Shown here piece after piece: positions 32,537 to 41,576 of a DNA stretch of 60,024 nucleotides. Source of the stretch: a virus. Below the pieces are notes generated by a model, which saw only the letters and a list, made by a program, of their open reading frames with translations, did no database searches and was not told the origin of the DNA. The stretch lies in IMG/VR virus record IMGVR_UViG_3300042455_000193, positions 1 to 60,024 of that record. One strand, given 5' to 3'. Position numbers and translations under genes: made by a program. Each line of letters begins with the position of its first letter. Position 1 is the stretch's first letter.

Positions 32537-35500
32537 TTAATCTCCGATGAGTTGGTTGATAAGGAATTCAAGTTGAGATACGCGAGTGCGTAAATCAACA
32601 ACTTCTTTTGCTAGCTCCACGGAAGATGCAAGAGCTGCATTGCCATAAGAGACAGAGAGGGTTTGCATTTCGTCTTTAGTCGTCATGATTGCCTGTGGAA
32701 GCAATCTCTGAAGCGACTGAGCTGAAACACCGACCTGAGACATTTCTTTTTCGTCAATGCGGTCGTAGATACCTACTTTGACTTGAGCCAAGCGAGTGAC
32801 GTAATCCTCTGGCATTGGCTGCCAGTTAGTTTTAAGCCGCTCGTCAGAATAGGCTGTTACGTTACCTGCGTAAGTTCCATTACCGCTCATGTCTAATTGC
32901 CAACGGTTGGCTGCAGCAGACCAGCCGCCTATACGCATTACGTTGTCATCGTCAAGACCCATATTAGTGGCGTAGTGACCACCTTTATGAAACGACATAA
33001 ATGCGGAGTTATTTCCAGTGCTATAAGCCTGTAAAGCTGCCGAGTCTGTATTACCAGATCGTCCATTTCTATTTGTCTGAAAATAAATTATGCCGGTAAT
33101 CGTATCACCGCCGCGATTCATTGTGTAACTAGTGTAGTTGTTGCTGTTTAGGTAGTAAGTCCAGCCGCTAAAACCGCCGCCGCTAACGTTACGTTGAGCA
33201 AGTCGAAGAGAATTGTCTTCCCAACCCCATGCAACTGTTGTGCCCCACAAATTGCTGCCGTTACTGTGACGATAGTGATCGTAGAACCACCATGTGCCTC
33301 CGGGACTGTTTGATATATTGGCGTCATCACCTGCGTGACGCATTGTTCCAGCAGGGGTATTGCCGAAATCGGTATTAATATTTCCGCTTGATCCACTCCG
33401 AGCAAGGTAGTGACTTGAATCAAGACCGCGAGCAGTACCTGTAATACTAATACCCCAAGTACCAGAAGCATTGCCGCCGCCGCGTGTGGGTACATCAAGA
33501 AAATTACGTGCTCCACCGGCAGTAACTTTAACGCCTTGATTAGTAGTTGGGTAAATGGCTACAAGTGAAGATGGTGTGAAATCTTGAACACCAACAGTCA
33601 AAACAATTTCTCTAACGGCAATATCACCTGCGCCATCACGATAAGCAATAGTGTTTGCGGAAGCCGAAGTGGTAGGGTTGTTATACCCAGAGATTGATCC
33701 AGCTGTTCCAGTGACGTTGATGCCCCAAGTACCACTAGCGTTTCCACCGGTTAGGGTTGGTGAGTAAGAGTTGTAGTTTGCTGAAGTGAGAACCGTCTTA
33801 AACGGAGTCCAATTGGCACTGTCTGTTCGATTACGAAACTCCATCGAGCCGCCGTAATGAAACCTTTGTTGTACAGTGCTAGTAGAGCCACCTTGCCCAA
33901 ACACCAAAACAGTGTGACTATCACCAACATTATTTTGGCTCCATACGCCAAGCCCAGTGATCGAATCAACACTACCAGATGAATAACTGCCCCGACCAAC
34001 CATATAGTTAGATGTGTCGGAAAGGCTTCCGGACGAACCTGTAACACTTATTCCCCAAGTTCCTGAAGCACCAGAGCCGCCTAATGATGGAGCGTAACTT
34101 GTGTAGTTGCTAGCATCAAGAATAACTGCTTCAGTACCCCCGCCGGGATTACCTTTATGTACGTATCCAGTACCAGCCATCCATCGCAGCATCCACCCAT
34201 TACCAGCACGATGGAACCCAACCTCGTTGCTGTTCATCATCAAGTTTGCGCCAGAATCAAAATAAATCCCGTGCCAGCCAGCGCGTGATCCAGCAATACG
34301 CCATGAGCCGTATTCAGTATTGTTCGGGTAGAAATGAGCGCCGTTGAGTGGGCTGTACAAGCCGGAGTGATTGCCGAATTCAATCCACTCGTTTGAATAG
34401 TTTCGACCCGTTGTTGTCCAGCCCGGTGAAATTGTCAGGCGGCCAGACATTGATCCGCCGCTCAAAGGTAGTGCGTAAGAGCTGTAGTTACCTGCGTGAA
34501 GAACCTGATTCCCACCTTGCGTTAACGCGCCAACTGCGTTTAGTGTATTACCAAATTCAGCATTGTTGTTTTCTAAATTAATAGTCAGCGGCCAGTAACC
34601 GTTTGCTGTTGCCCATCCACTGCTATTAGTTCCGGCACCTCGCAGTACATAAAAAGTATTGCTGTTTACATGAATCATTGCTGATCGATGATCGGTATCT
34701 TGAAAAACAATAGTTGGATCGCCGAGGTTGAGGGTTAAATAACCAGTTAAAGTGCCACCCCCCAACGGCAATGCATAAGAACCAAAGTTTCCCGAATGCA
34801 AAATGTTTCTTAGGGGGTTCCATGATGTATTTACGCCACTGCGCAGATACCAATTTTCATGAGCACCGGTTGATGCGGGGCCAATAATTTGCCAAGCGGT
34901 ATAGCCGTCATGCCACCCCTGCATGGTCATGGCTGTATGCCAATCTCCACCGCCGACAATCTGATTCGTGAATTCGTAAGTAGTTCTATAGTCTTGATAG
35001 GCGTTTGGCGTGTATTGCCCTGCGCGAGTATCTAGGATTTGATTATAGGTAGAAAACCCTGCGCTACCAGAAGAACCAGTAACGTTGATACTCCATGTTC
35101 CAGATGCGTTTCCACCCGTTAATGTTGGACTGTAGCTGTTATAGTTACCTGCATTTAAGACGGTGTTACCGTTGACAGTAAAAGAACCATTGCGCCCAAC
35201 AGTTAAAATGTCGCCAATTCCATCAGCGTGAAGTGCAAAATTGGAGTTTGCATCGTGGGCAAGCCACCAACCGTAGCCAGAATTGACGCTGTTATTTGTA
35301 TTACGTACCTGCAAACCATAGCGCTGCGTGGAGATCAACTGCAACGGATATCCACTGGTACTGATATAGGTCTGCCCACTAATGGTTCCACCACTTAACG
35401 GCAGAGCGTAGGAGCTGTAGTTACCTGCGTGGAGAACAGTGTTGCCAGCAACTTTAAAACCGCCGCCAGACACATTTATGTTTCCGGCATCACCACTGGG

Positions 35501-36844
35501 AGCGAAGTCCATAATGGTAGATGCTGTTCGAATACGAAGACCGAAGTACCCAGCAAATTGGGGAACTTGCGCCGCGCCAAAGTTTAAGTCACTGAAGCCA
35601 AGTCCATACCATGGAGCACCGTTAACTTGGTCAGCCAAATTGGAAGAAGCAATACCAATTTTGGGGGCATAGATTCCGCTGTTGGCAGTCAAAATTCCAC
35701 TTAATGTACCGCCACTCAAAGGCAATGCATAAGAGTTGTAGTTACCTGCGTGAAGAATTACGTTACCGTTGTATGTAACGTTGTTGATAAACGGATTGCC
35801 GCCGTTGCGACTAAGAGTGTTAATCCAGCCGTTTTGAGCAGCATTGAGGATGTACTGATTGCCGTTATGGTAGAAGTCACCGTTCAGGCTAATGTAGTTG
35901 TTAAATACCGTGACGCCAGACAGCGATGTAGTGCCATTACCATCGACGGTTATTCTGCTCGAGCCATTGATGCCGATACGAAGACTGGACGACTCAAGCC
36001 ACAACGGGGTGTAGGCAGCTGATGTTCGGTTAAAACCTTGTACGACTGTTTGCGTTCCATCCCATCCGAGTTCCAAACCACCACCAGAAGTACCTGCAGC
36101 GAATGCGTTAAGAACTAAACCTCGCCCATATACCGTTCCAGTCAAAGTTCCGCCAGCTAAAGGCAAATAAGTACTAGCCGCAGACGCAGAAGTCAAATAG
36201 CCTGACAACGCAGAGCTTGTGATGTAGCCGCTTGGATTGCTGTTGTTGTACGGCGTGAAGCCCAGAGCAGTTGTCACCATACCGGATGTGATGCCGGTAA
36301 TGTAGCCCGATGGGTTGCTGCTGTTGTAAGGCGTATAACCCAAAGCAGTTGTGACGTTAGCCGACGTAATGCCAGATATATAACCGTTAGGATTAGTGGC
36401 GTTGTAGGGCGTAAAACCTAGTGCTGTGGTCACATTACCGGAAGTAATTCCAGTGATATAACCACTAGGATTGCTGGCATTGTATGGAGTAAATCCGAGT
36501 GCGTTTGTAACGTTGCTTGACGTAATACTTGTTGCAGTATCAGACTTAAATTGATCCAGTAAGCCGCCAGTAATTCTTAGCTCACAAATTACGCCGCTTA
36601 CAAAGGTAAGCGCAGTAGTGCCTTCTTGCGCTCGAACAACAGTCAATGTATCTGCTGTTCTGACGGTAACCTTAACAATCTCAAAGTTACCACCGCCATC
36701 AAGAATAGTCAGATAAAAGAAATCTGATCCAGTAACCGCAGGAAATTTAGCGCCGCCGCCACTTGCCAACACAATACTTGTAGCTGTTGTGTTAATGCCA
36801 GACGCCAATGTGGACGCTGCATTGTTTTTGTACAAGACTGCCAT
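32537..36844 (-). CDS. Long tail fibre with S74 intramolecular chaperone
   Basis: 1,435 residues. The N-terminal ~100 residues form a beta attachment domain. Four or five ~25-residue repeats follow (e.g. SGNVTTALGFTPYNATNPNG), then many repeats of the LHAGNYSSYALPLSGGTLSG type separating beta modules. The last ~105 residues are a Peptidase_S74 chaperone: YSDERLKTN (~1331) with the Ser/Lys dyad that cleaves itself after trimer folding, GVSAQSLQRLLPQA, LSVSYGN, and a terminal coiled coil. It is a trimeric receptor-binding fibre. The start overlaps the upstream stop (TAATG). Confidence 0.9.
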   Translation of the reverse strand: MAVLYKNNAASTLASGINTTATSIVLASGGGAKFPAVTGSDFFYLTILDGGGNFEIVKVTVRTADTLTVVRAQEGTTALTFVSGVICELRITGGLLDQFKSDTATSITSSNVTNALGFTPYNASNPSGYITGITSGNVTTALGFTPYNATNPNGYISGITSANVTTALGYTPYNSSNPSGYITGITSGMVTTALGFTPYNNSNPSGYITSSALSGYLTSASAASTYLPLAGGTLTGTVYGRGLVLNAFAAGTSGGGLELGWDGTQTVVQGFNRTSAAYTPLWLESSSLRIGINGSSRITVDGNGTTSLSGVTVFNNYISLNGDFYHNGNQYILNAAQNGWINTLSRNGGNPFINNVTYNGNVILHAGNYNSYALPLSGGTLSGILTANSGIYAPKIGIASSNLADQVNGAPWYGLGFSDLNFGAAQVPQFAGYFGLRIRTASTIMDFAPSGDAGNINVSGGGFKVAGNTVLHAGNYSSYALPLSGGTISGQTYISTSGYPLQLISTQRYGLQVRNTNNSVNSGYGWWLAHDANSNFALHADGIGDILTVGRNGSFTVNGNTVLNAGNYNSYSPTLTGGNASGTWSINVTGSSGSAGFSTYNQILDTRAGQYTPNAYQDYRTTYEFTNQIVGGGDWHTAMTMQGWHDGYTAWQIIGPASTGAHENWYLRSGVNTSWNPLRNILHSGNFGSYALPLGGGTLTGYLTLNLGDPTIVFQDTDHRSAMIHVNSNTFYVLRGAGTNSSGWATANGYWPLTINLENNNAEFGNTLNAVGALTQGGNQVLHAGNYSSYALPLSGGSMSGRLTISPGWTTTGRNYSNEWIEFGNHSGLYSPLNGAHFYPNNTEYGSWRIAGSRAGWHGIYFDSGANLMMNSNEVGFHRAGNGWMLRWMAGTGYVHKGNPGGGTEAVILDASNYTSYAPSLGGSGASGTWGISVTGSSGSLSDTSNYMVGRGSYSSGSVDSITGLGVWSQNNVGDSHTVLVFGQGGSTSTVQQRFHYGGSMEFRNRTDSANWTPFKTVLTSANYNSYSPTLTGGNASGTWGINVTGTAGSISGYNNPTTSASANTIAYRDGAGDIAVREIVLTVGVQDFTPSSLVAIYPTTNQGVKVTAGGARNFLDVPTRGGGNASGTWGISITGTARGLDSSHYLARSGSSGNINTDFGNTPAGTMRHAGDDANISNSPGGTWWFYDHYRHSNGSNLWGTTVAWGWEDNSLRLAQRNVSGGGFSGWTYYLNSNNYTSYTMNRGGDTITGIIYFQTNRNGRSGNTDSAALQAYSTGNNSAFMSFHKGGHYATNMGLDDDNVMRIGGWSAAANRWQLDMSGNGTYAGNVTAYSDERLKTNWQPMPEDYVTRLAQVKVGIYDRIDEKEMSQVGVSAQSLQRLLPQAIMTTKDEMQTLSVSYGNAALASSVELAKEVVDLRTRVSQLEFLINQLIGD

Positions 36845-38598
36845 TATGCTGCTATCCCGTAAATTTGTTGGATGTCGTAAACCATTTCAATATCTTCCAA
36901 AACTGCATCGACTTGAATGCTTGCAACACTTACACCGCAAACGATATCTGCCGTCACTGCGCTTGCAATGATGTAATTTGCGGAAACAGAGAACTGAACC
37001 TCAATCGTTGATGCCGACGCCTCGATGGTGGAGACACTAGTTGCAAGAGCAAGCTTGCTGAAAGTTGGGAAACTTACTAACCTTGCTCTTGTAATCTGGG
37101 CTGTGGCGGACTGAGCGCCGGAGAGATTCTTGCGAACCTGTGCATTTGCAAAGTCAATGGTCGCTATAGCATTTAGCTGTGCAGCAAAGTTCTTTGTAAT
37201 ATCAACAAAACCAGTTTCAACAGCAGAAGCTTCGCCATTCCCAACCAAAAGCTTAGTCAGAGAAAGCAAAGATTCTTGAGAAGCTGTTGCACTTATTGCC
37301 GCCGCCAAAAGCTTTCTTAACTCAAGAATGGCAGTCGTCGTTGCTATTGCAAAACCAGCTGCCTCTATGATCTTTGTCACAGAAGCACTAGCGTTTGTGT
37401 TAGCCGCCACACTGGCAACCAACGCAAGATTCTTTGTTATGTCTGCAACGGCTGATGTACTTGCGCTCGCGCTTGCAGCAACCGATAGAAGCTTTACAAG
37501 ATCAACTGGAGCCGCTTCAATAGTGGCTACGCCAGATGCTGTTATTTGTAGAATCTTTGTAATGCTTGCTTGCGCGTTTGTTGATGCGCTTGCACTTGCG
37601 ACCAAAAACAGAGACTTTGTAACGTCTGCAACAGCAGATGTACTTGCCGTCGCATTTGCCGCGAAGCTTAAAGACTTGACCAAATCAACTGGCGCTACAT
37701 TAATAGTAGCAACACCGGTTGCAGTGATATTCAAATTCTTTGTGAGACTGGCTTGTGCGCTTGTCAGTGCGCTTGCACTTGCAACCAGTGAAAAACTCTT
37801 CTCGATGCCAGCCGCAGCAGAGGTGTTTGCAATTGCGTTTGCACCAAACGACAAAGACTTAACTAGCGAAACCGGCGCAACGGCAACGACTGCCACACCG
37901 GAGGCTACTATCTGCAAGTTCTTTGTAAGACTTGCTGAAGCTGTGGTAGTTGCTGAACTAGATGCGGAAGCAGAAAGATCTATCTGTAATCTTGCAGTCG
38001 CAGTCGTTGATGCAGCAGCAAATGCTGTCAACGCTAAACTCTTAACCAACTCAACAGATTCAACAGCAACTGTTGAAACTGAGTTAACAGAGAGGTTTAA
38101 ATTCTTTGTGACATTAGCGTTCGATACCGCAACTGTTGTTGTTCCAAACGCCTGAATTCCACCTAGGGTTTTCTCTAGGTTGGCTTGAGCACTTGTTGTT
38201 ACAGATGCGGATGCTTGAGATTCAAAAATTAATAAGAAGGATGCGGTTCCGGTACATGTACCTGCCGCACTTCCAGAGCCTGAGACACTCTTTGTTAAAG
38301 ATGCTGTAGCTGTAGATGTTGTCGCAACCGCAGAAGCTAATGCCGCTAACGGTACGTTTAAACTTGCAATCGCACTGGTAGTTGCTGTTGTAGATGCTGA
38401 AGCCGCAAAAGTGTAATTGACTGTTGCGGAAGCAGTTACATTACAGACCCCGGTTATCGAACCAGAGAAGCCCTTTGTAAGACCAAGTGATCCAGTAACG
38501 GACGCTGTACTACTGACAGCATTTCCAGCTAACGATACAAGTAAACCAGCACTGCCGTTAAGCGTGGCTGCGTTTAATTGACCGCCATTGAAAATCAT
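36844..38598 (-). CDS. Low-complexity fibre made of 20-residue repeats
   Basis: 584 residues built almost only from Ala, Ser, Thr, Val, Leu, Asn and Lys. From ~150 to ~500 it has a 20-21-residue period, each unit starting K-x-L: e.g. KSLSFAANATASTSAVADVT, KSLFLVASASASTNAQASIT, KILQITASGVATIEAAPVDL. Three successive units form a ~61-residue super-repeat visible in the DNA as well (about 183 bp). The spacing suggests a beta-solenoid shaft. The N-terminus MIFNGGQLNAATLNGSAG and the acidic C-terminus differ from the repeats. No enzymatic motif; probably a tail fibre or shaft component. Confidence 0.75.
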   Translation of the reverse strand: MIFNGGQLNAATLNGSAGLLVSLAGNAVSSTASVTGSLGLTKGFSGSITGVCNVTASATVNYTFAASASTTATTSAIASLNVPLAALASAVATTSTATASLTKSVSGSGSAAGTCTGTASFLLIFESQASASVTTSAQANLEKTLGGIQAFGTTTVAVSNANVTKNLNLSVNSVSTVAVESVELVKSLALTAFAAASTTATARLQIDLSASASSSATTTASASLTKNLQIVASGVAVVAVAPVSLVKSLSFGANAIANTSAAAGIEKSFSLVASASALTSAQASLTKNLNITATGVATINVAPVDLVKSLSFAANATASTSAVADVTKSLFLVASASASTNAQASITKILQITASGVATIEAAPVDLVKLLSVAASASASTSAVADITKNLALVASVAANTNASASVTKIIEAAGFAIATTTAILELRKLLAAAISATASQESLLSLTKLLVGNGEASAVETGFVDITKNFAAQLNAIATIDFANAQVRKNLSGAQSATAQITRARLVSFPTFSKLALATSVSTIEASASTIEVQFSVSANYIIASAVTADIVCGVSVASIQVDAVLEDIEMVYDIQQIYGIAA

Positions 38599-38614
38599 AA
38601 AAGTCTACATGCGA

Positions 38615-39052
38615 TTAAGCAAAAGTGATAGACAGTGAACCGGCAGGGAATGTAACTGTGTCAGACTGGTTGATAGTCTTGGCGATGGTCAAAGTGCCGT
38701 AGAACAACAAATTGCCGCCGCTGTCTGCATCATACAAACCAAAGTGAGTCACAGTACCCCAAGTTGCTGAAGGCGTTGGGAATGTCAATGCATTTGTGTT
38801 GGTTGTGTTGCCACCAGTACCTGTAGAAGCAACGCTGTCATTCTGCGTTGATTTCCAATCGGTCAGCGCTTGACTTGCACCAGCTGCAGCTTTAACTCGA
38901 GCGTAACTGCCAGCAGAAACCTCTGTGCCTCCACCAGCTTCACCGGGAGCGCCAGTAAGCAAACCAACATACAGCACAGGGTTGCTATATGTCTGACCAC
39001 GAAACACATGGTCAATTAGTTTGTTCTCCAAATAGTCGGACATTGCAGACAT
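38615..39052 (-). CDS. Conserved phage structural (tail) protein
   Basis: 145 residues. SDYLENKLIDHVFRGQTYSN, then LYVGLLTGAPGEAGGGTEVS and SYARVKA, is a widespread signature in tail-region proteins. The C-terminal half (THFGLYDADSGGNLLFYGTL) is a beta domain. AAAGGA precedes the ATG. Exact role unknown; possibly a fibre-base component. Confidence 0.8.
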   Translation of the reverse strand: MSAMSDYLENKLIDHVFRGQTYSNPVLYVGLLTGAPGEAGGGTEVSAGSYARVKAAAGASQALTDWKSTQNDSVASTGTGGNTTNTNALTFPTPSATWGTVTHFGLYDADSGGNLLFYGTLTIAKTINQSDTVTFPAGSLSITFA

Positions 39053-39063
39053 GTTGTTTTCCT

Positions 39064-39408
39064 TTAAGTTGTGGAAGAAATTTGTTCACGCACAGTGAAC
39101 TTGAGTAAATCGTATATCGTGTGGATAAATCCATCAAAGCTAATTTCAACTTCACCTTCATATGGTCCAGCCGGAACATTCAGAACACCTGAAGAAAAAT
39201 TAAAACGAACTTGACCTGTTGTTCCGTTATTTACTTTTTCGCAAGTAATTGTTGAAAGAACAGTTTTGCTACCTACAGCTCTAAAGTAAACACGAACAAC
39301 CGTAGCGGCATCTGATAAATTAATTGCCAACCCAGTTGTTGGGTCAGTCAGCGTCAACTTCACAAATGGAAGGTTGTCACCTTGAACAAGTTTTATTTTG
39401 TCGGCCAT
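39064..39408 (-). CDS. Baseplate-upper-protein-like N-terminal domain protein
   Basis: 114 residues. KLVQGDNLPFVKLTLTDPTT, then INLSDAATVVRVYFRAVGS and EGEVEISFDG, resembles the beta-sandwich N-terminal domain of BppU-like phage proteins. It lies between an adaptor-like protein and tail proteins, with a one-base overlap to the upstream gene. Likely a structural connector. Confidence 0.65.
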   Translation of the reverse strand: MADKIKLVQGDNLPFVKLTLTDPTTGLAINLSDAATVVRVYFRAVGSKTVLSTITCEKVNNGTTGQVRFNFSSGVLNVPAGPYEGEVEISFDGFIHTIYDLLKFTVREQISSTT

Positions 39409-40058
39409 TAGATTTTCCTCATGCGTACTTGCATACCGGACCGGACATGACCACGAGAAGCTCTTTGTCTGGCGTCGTTGATCCCAGTGTTAAATGCAGC
39501 GCCATGCATTCCAGCTGCAGCTACATTCATATATGCCTTGCCGGGTGAAACCAAAAGTCTTGCTAATGCGCCATGTGCAATGGTTTCTGCATAGTCTTCA
39601 AATATTGAATCTTCACAAGTTGTTGAAGACCGAGTTGGCTTTAAAGAAATACGCAGTGTTAATCCATTTGCAACCGTGTCTTTGGAGCTTGGGTAAATGG
39701 AAAATGTACGTTCATCTTTTTGCGTGAATGACAACGGCGTCGAAATGGATGGTGCGTTATCTGGAATACTGCTGTTATAGAACGCTGGACTATTTACAAA
39801 GTCTGGCGCAATTGGTGACAACTCAGTCATCTTGAACCAGCACTTTAAAATCTTTACCACAAGCTGACCTGCTGGTGGCTCTAGATCGTAATCGCTGATG
39901 CCTGTAACAACCGTAATTGGGTCGTGATCTCTTTGAATGAAATTGCTACGACTACAAAATTCTATGACCGCATCCCTAATAGCTTGAGTTGCCACAATCT
40001 CTGGGCAACCATAGGCATCAATTAAAACCCGTGGCAAGAATGCATCATAGGAAACCAT
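39408..40058 (-). CDS. Head-tail adaptor-like protein
   Basis: 216 residues. MVSYDAFLPRVLIDAYGCPE, then ATQAIRDAVIEFCSRSNFIQ, with a helical end (DYAETIAHGALARLLVSPGK) is the pattern of podoviral connector-proximal proteins. The C-terminus is Arg-rich. It pairs with the 236-residue protein just upstream (one-base overlap), and both follow the capsid region. Confidence 0.7.
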   Translation of the reverse strand: MVSYDAFLPRVLIDAYGCPEIVATQAIRDAVIEFCSRSNFIQRDHDPITVVTGISDYDLEPPAGQLVVKILKCWFKMTELSPIAPDFVNSPAFYNSSIPDNAPSISTPLSFTQKDERTFSIYPSSKDTVANGLTLRISLKPTRSSTTCEDSIFEDYAETIAHGALARLLVSPGKAYMNVAAAGMHGAAFNTGINDARQRASRGHVRSGMQVRMRKI

Positions 40059-40768
40059 TACACACCTCCAGCCGTCAAGCCCGGCGCAGGTGAAGATCCT
40101 TTAGAGTTCAAGTCAGGTGAGTAAGCCACATCCTTCTGAGTCTTGATGCCAAGCATAGTGTTGACAATACTCAAGTAGCTATTTGCCAATGCTGCATTAG
40201 ACGCATATTCAGCATCTTTAGAGTACGCTCTGTACATCACATAGTTCAGGATGACATCTAGATAAATGTCAGAGATAGACAAAGTATCACCAGCTGCAGC
40301 AACATCGGTGGGAGCTACAGAGTAAACAACTTCAAGCTTTGCAGCGGTTGTTGCTGGCGGGTATACGTAAAACAGGGTAGGGGATCTGTTGTCGTAGATG
40401 AAGTGTTTGATTTCAGCGGAACCAGTGGCTGTATGCCACATTGGATCTTGCGTGTCCAAAACTTCTCTGTCGACAATTCGAACAGATCTGCCGGGTACAG
40501 TGACAACTTGATTTGCTGCCGTGGTTCCGGTGACAGTCACGACATTTCGAACAACATCCAACAATCTAAAACCACCGGTTGGAATCGACTGCCTTGTACC
40601 TGCAATCAAAGGCATAACAAATGTAGCTACGCTTGCGTCTGGACGCATCATTGCTACAAGTTTTTGCGAGTCATTGATCCATTTGAATAGCTCAGTATCT
40701 AGCCAGCGTGTAGCATCAATATCGTTAAGAAGTATCCTTACTCTGGATGTTATGTCTGATGCAATCAT
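40058..40768 (-). CDS. Adaptor protein (DUF6682-like, tail tubular A position)
   Basis: 236 residues. ITSRVRILLNDIDATRWLDT, then ELFKWINDSQKLVAMMRPDA, and IPTGGFRLLDVVRNV match phage adaptor proteins that bind below the portal, as T7 gp11 does. The C-terminal helical half (LDVILNYVMYRAYSKDAEYA) fits that fold. Position after capsid genes and before nozzle and fibres supports the role. Confidence 0.8.
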   Translation of the reverse strand: MIASDITSRVRILLNDIDATRWLDTELFKWINDSQKLVAMMRPDASVATFVMPLIAGTRQSIPTGGFRLLDVVRNVVTVTGTTAANQVVTVPGRSVRIVDREVLDTQDPMWHTATGSAEIKHFIYDNRSPTLFYVYPPATTAAKLEVVYSVAPTDVAAAGDTLSISDIYLDVILNYVMYRAYSKDAEYASNAALANSYLSIVNTMLGIKTQKDVAYSPDLNSKGSSPAPGLTAGGV

Positions 40769-40822
40769 TTAAAGCCTCTTTAAGTTTTCAAGCAGCTCAC
40801 CGGCATACTTGTTAAATTTGAA

Positions 40823-41074
40823 TTACCACTTAACCTTATTAGCCCAATACGCCGCAGACATCTTTCCTTTGGAGATGTTCTGAGCATGGCGAGCTTTGAA
40901 TGATTCGTTCCTAGCACTTCCATCCGGAGAACCTGAGACGCCTTGCTGACCAAAACGAATCAGCTTTACTTCGTCTCCAGATTTCGCCAGTACAGCGTGA
41001 GATTTGCTTGGATGATTGGGAGTCTTCTTGGGTTTGTTGTACCCGCTAAACTCTTCAGAACCGCGCTTAATCAT
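40823..41074 (-). CDS. Conserved basic phage protein (DUF6321-like)
   Basis: 83 residues. AKSGDEVKLIRFGQQGVSGS, then SFKARHAQNISKGKMSAAYW and ANKVKW at the C-terminus, is a strongly conserved block in proteins near capsid genes of podoviruses. Very basic; may bind DNA or the capsid interior. ATGA coupling to the 51-residue gene upstream. The 54-bp gap after it is non-coding. Confidence 0.8.
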   Translation of the reverse strand: MIKRGSEEFSGYNKPKKTPNHPSKSHAVLAKSGDEVKLIRFGQQGVSGSPDGSARNESFKARHAQNISKGKMSAAYWANKVKW

Positions 41075-41226
41075 TTCTTTGCCGTCTTTGCTGACTGCTT
41101 AAAATCTTTATCAGTTGGAGCGCCTTTCTCTCCAACCTTTCTCATCTTTTCAGGGGTTTTACCTGCGGCTTTTTGCGCTTCGATCCGCTTTTTCTTTGCG
41201 TTAATATTTGCGTACAAGCCGTTCAT
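41071..41226 (-). CDS. Small basic protein (51 aa)
   Basis: MNGLYANINAKKKRIEAQKA, then MRKVGEKGAPTDKDFKQSAK and TAKK. This Lys-rich small protein is a recognisable companion of the preceding family in capsid regions. AGAGG lies before the ATG and its stop overlaps the next start by ATGA. Confidence 0.8.
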   Translation of the reverse strand: MNGLYANINAKKKRIEAQKAAGKTPEKMRKVGEKGAPTDKDFKQSAKTAKK

Positions 41227-41228
41227 GT

Positions 41229-41510
41229 TCAAACCTCTTGATTGGTAGTTTCTTGCTCGGAAAGCTCTTGCGCTTTTTCAGCAATAGCCTCTTTCCAGTT
41301 TTTGCGCTTTGGTTTTTCTACGGAGTCTTCTTCAGACTCTGCAACTTCTGCTTCAGGCTCAACAGCCACTGCTTGCTGCGGGACAGTTGGGTCTGCAGGA
41401 ATTGGGTCACCTTCGTTGTATGGGACATACCAAGGTCTCTCCTCAATAATTCGCTCGTCAAAAACAGAAACCATTTCTGTCTTTGTGTTGATCATTAGTT
41501 TTACGGTCAT
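41229..41510 (-). CDS. Acidic hypothetical protein downstream of capsid
   Basis: 93 residues from the ATG at 41510; another in-frame ATG is at 41495, and neither has a ribosome site. The N-terminal beta part (VKLMINTKTEMVSVFDERII) is followed by an acidic, Pro/Glu-rich linker and a basic helix (KPKRKNWKEAIAEKAQELSE). The start lies directly after the capsid terminator, so it may be translated from read-through. Function unknown. Confidence 0.6.
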   Translation of the reverse strand: MTVKLMINTKTEMVSVFDERIIEERPWYVPYNEGDPIPADPTVPQQAVAVEPEAEVAESEEDSVEKPKRKNWKEAIAEKAQELSEQETTNQEV

Positions 41511-41511
41511 A

Positions 41512-41548
41512 TAAAAAGAAGGGAGGGGGTTATTCGCCCGCCTCCCTT
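41512..41548 (-). terminator. Rho-independent terminator after major capsid gene
   Basis: Arms AAGGGAGG (41519-41526) and CCTCCCTT (41541-41548), extended by GGG/CCC, with a 7-base loop and a minus-strand T-run (41518-41513). It probably limits read-through so capsid transcript exceeds downstream transcript. Confidence 0.88.
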
Positions 41549-41576
41549 TAAGTGGCAACTACAGGAGACCTGTTAA

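Noticed and set aside
34440-36480. Many repeats of a TTACCTGCGTG-type sequence
   Set aside because: They encode the LHAGNY repeat of the tail fibre, not promoters or binding sites.
37328-38155. Long plus-strand open frame (275 codons) opposite the 20-residue repeat gene
   Set aside because: It mirrors the repeat pattern of the minus-strand gene; Ala/Val/Thr-rich composition arises from reading repeats backwards, and no ribosome site or operon context supports it.
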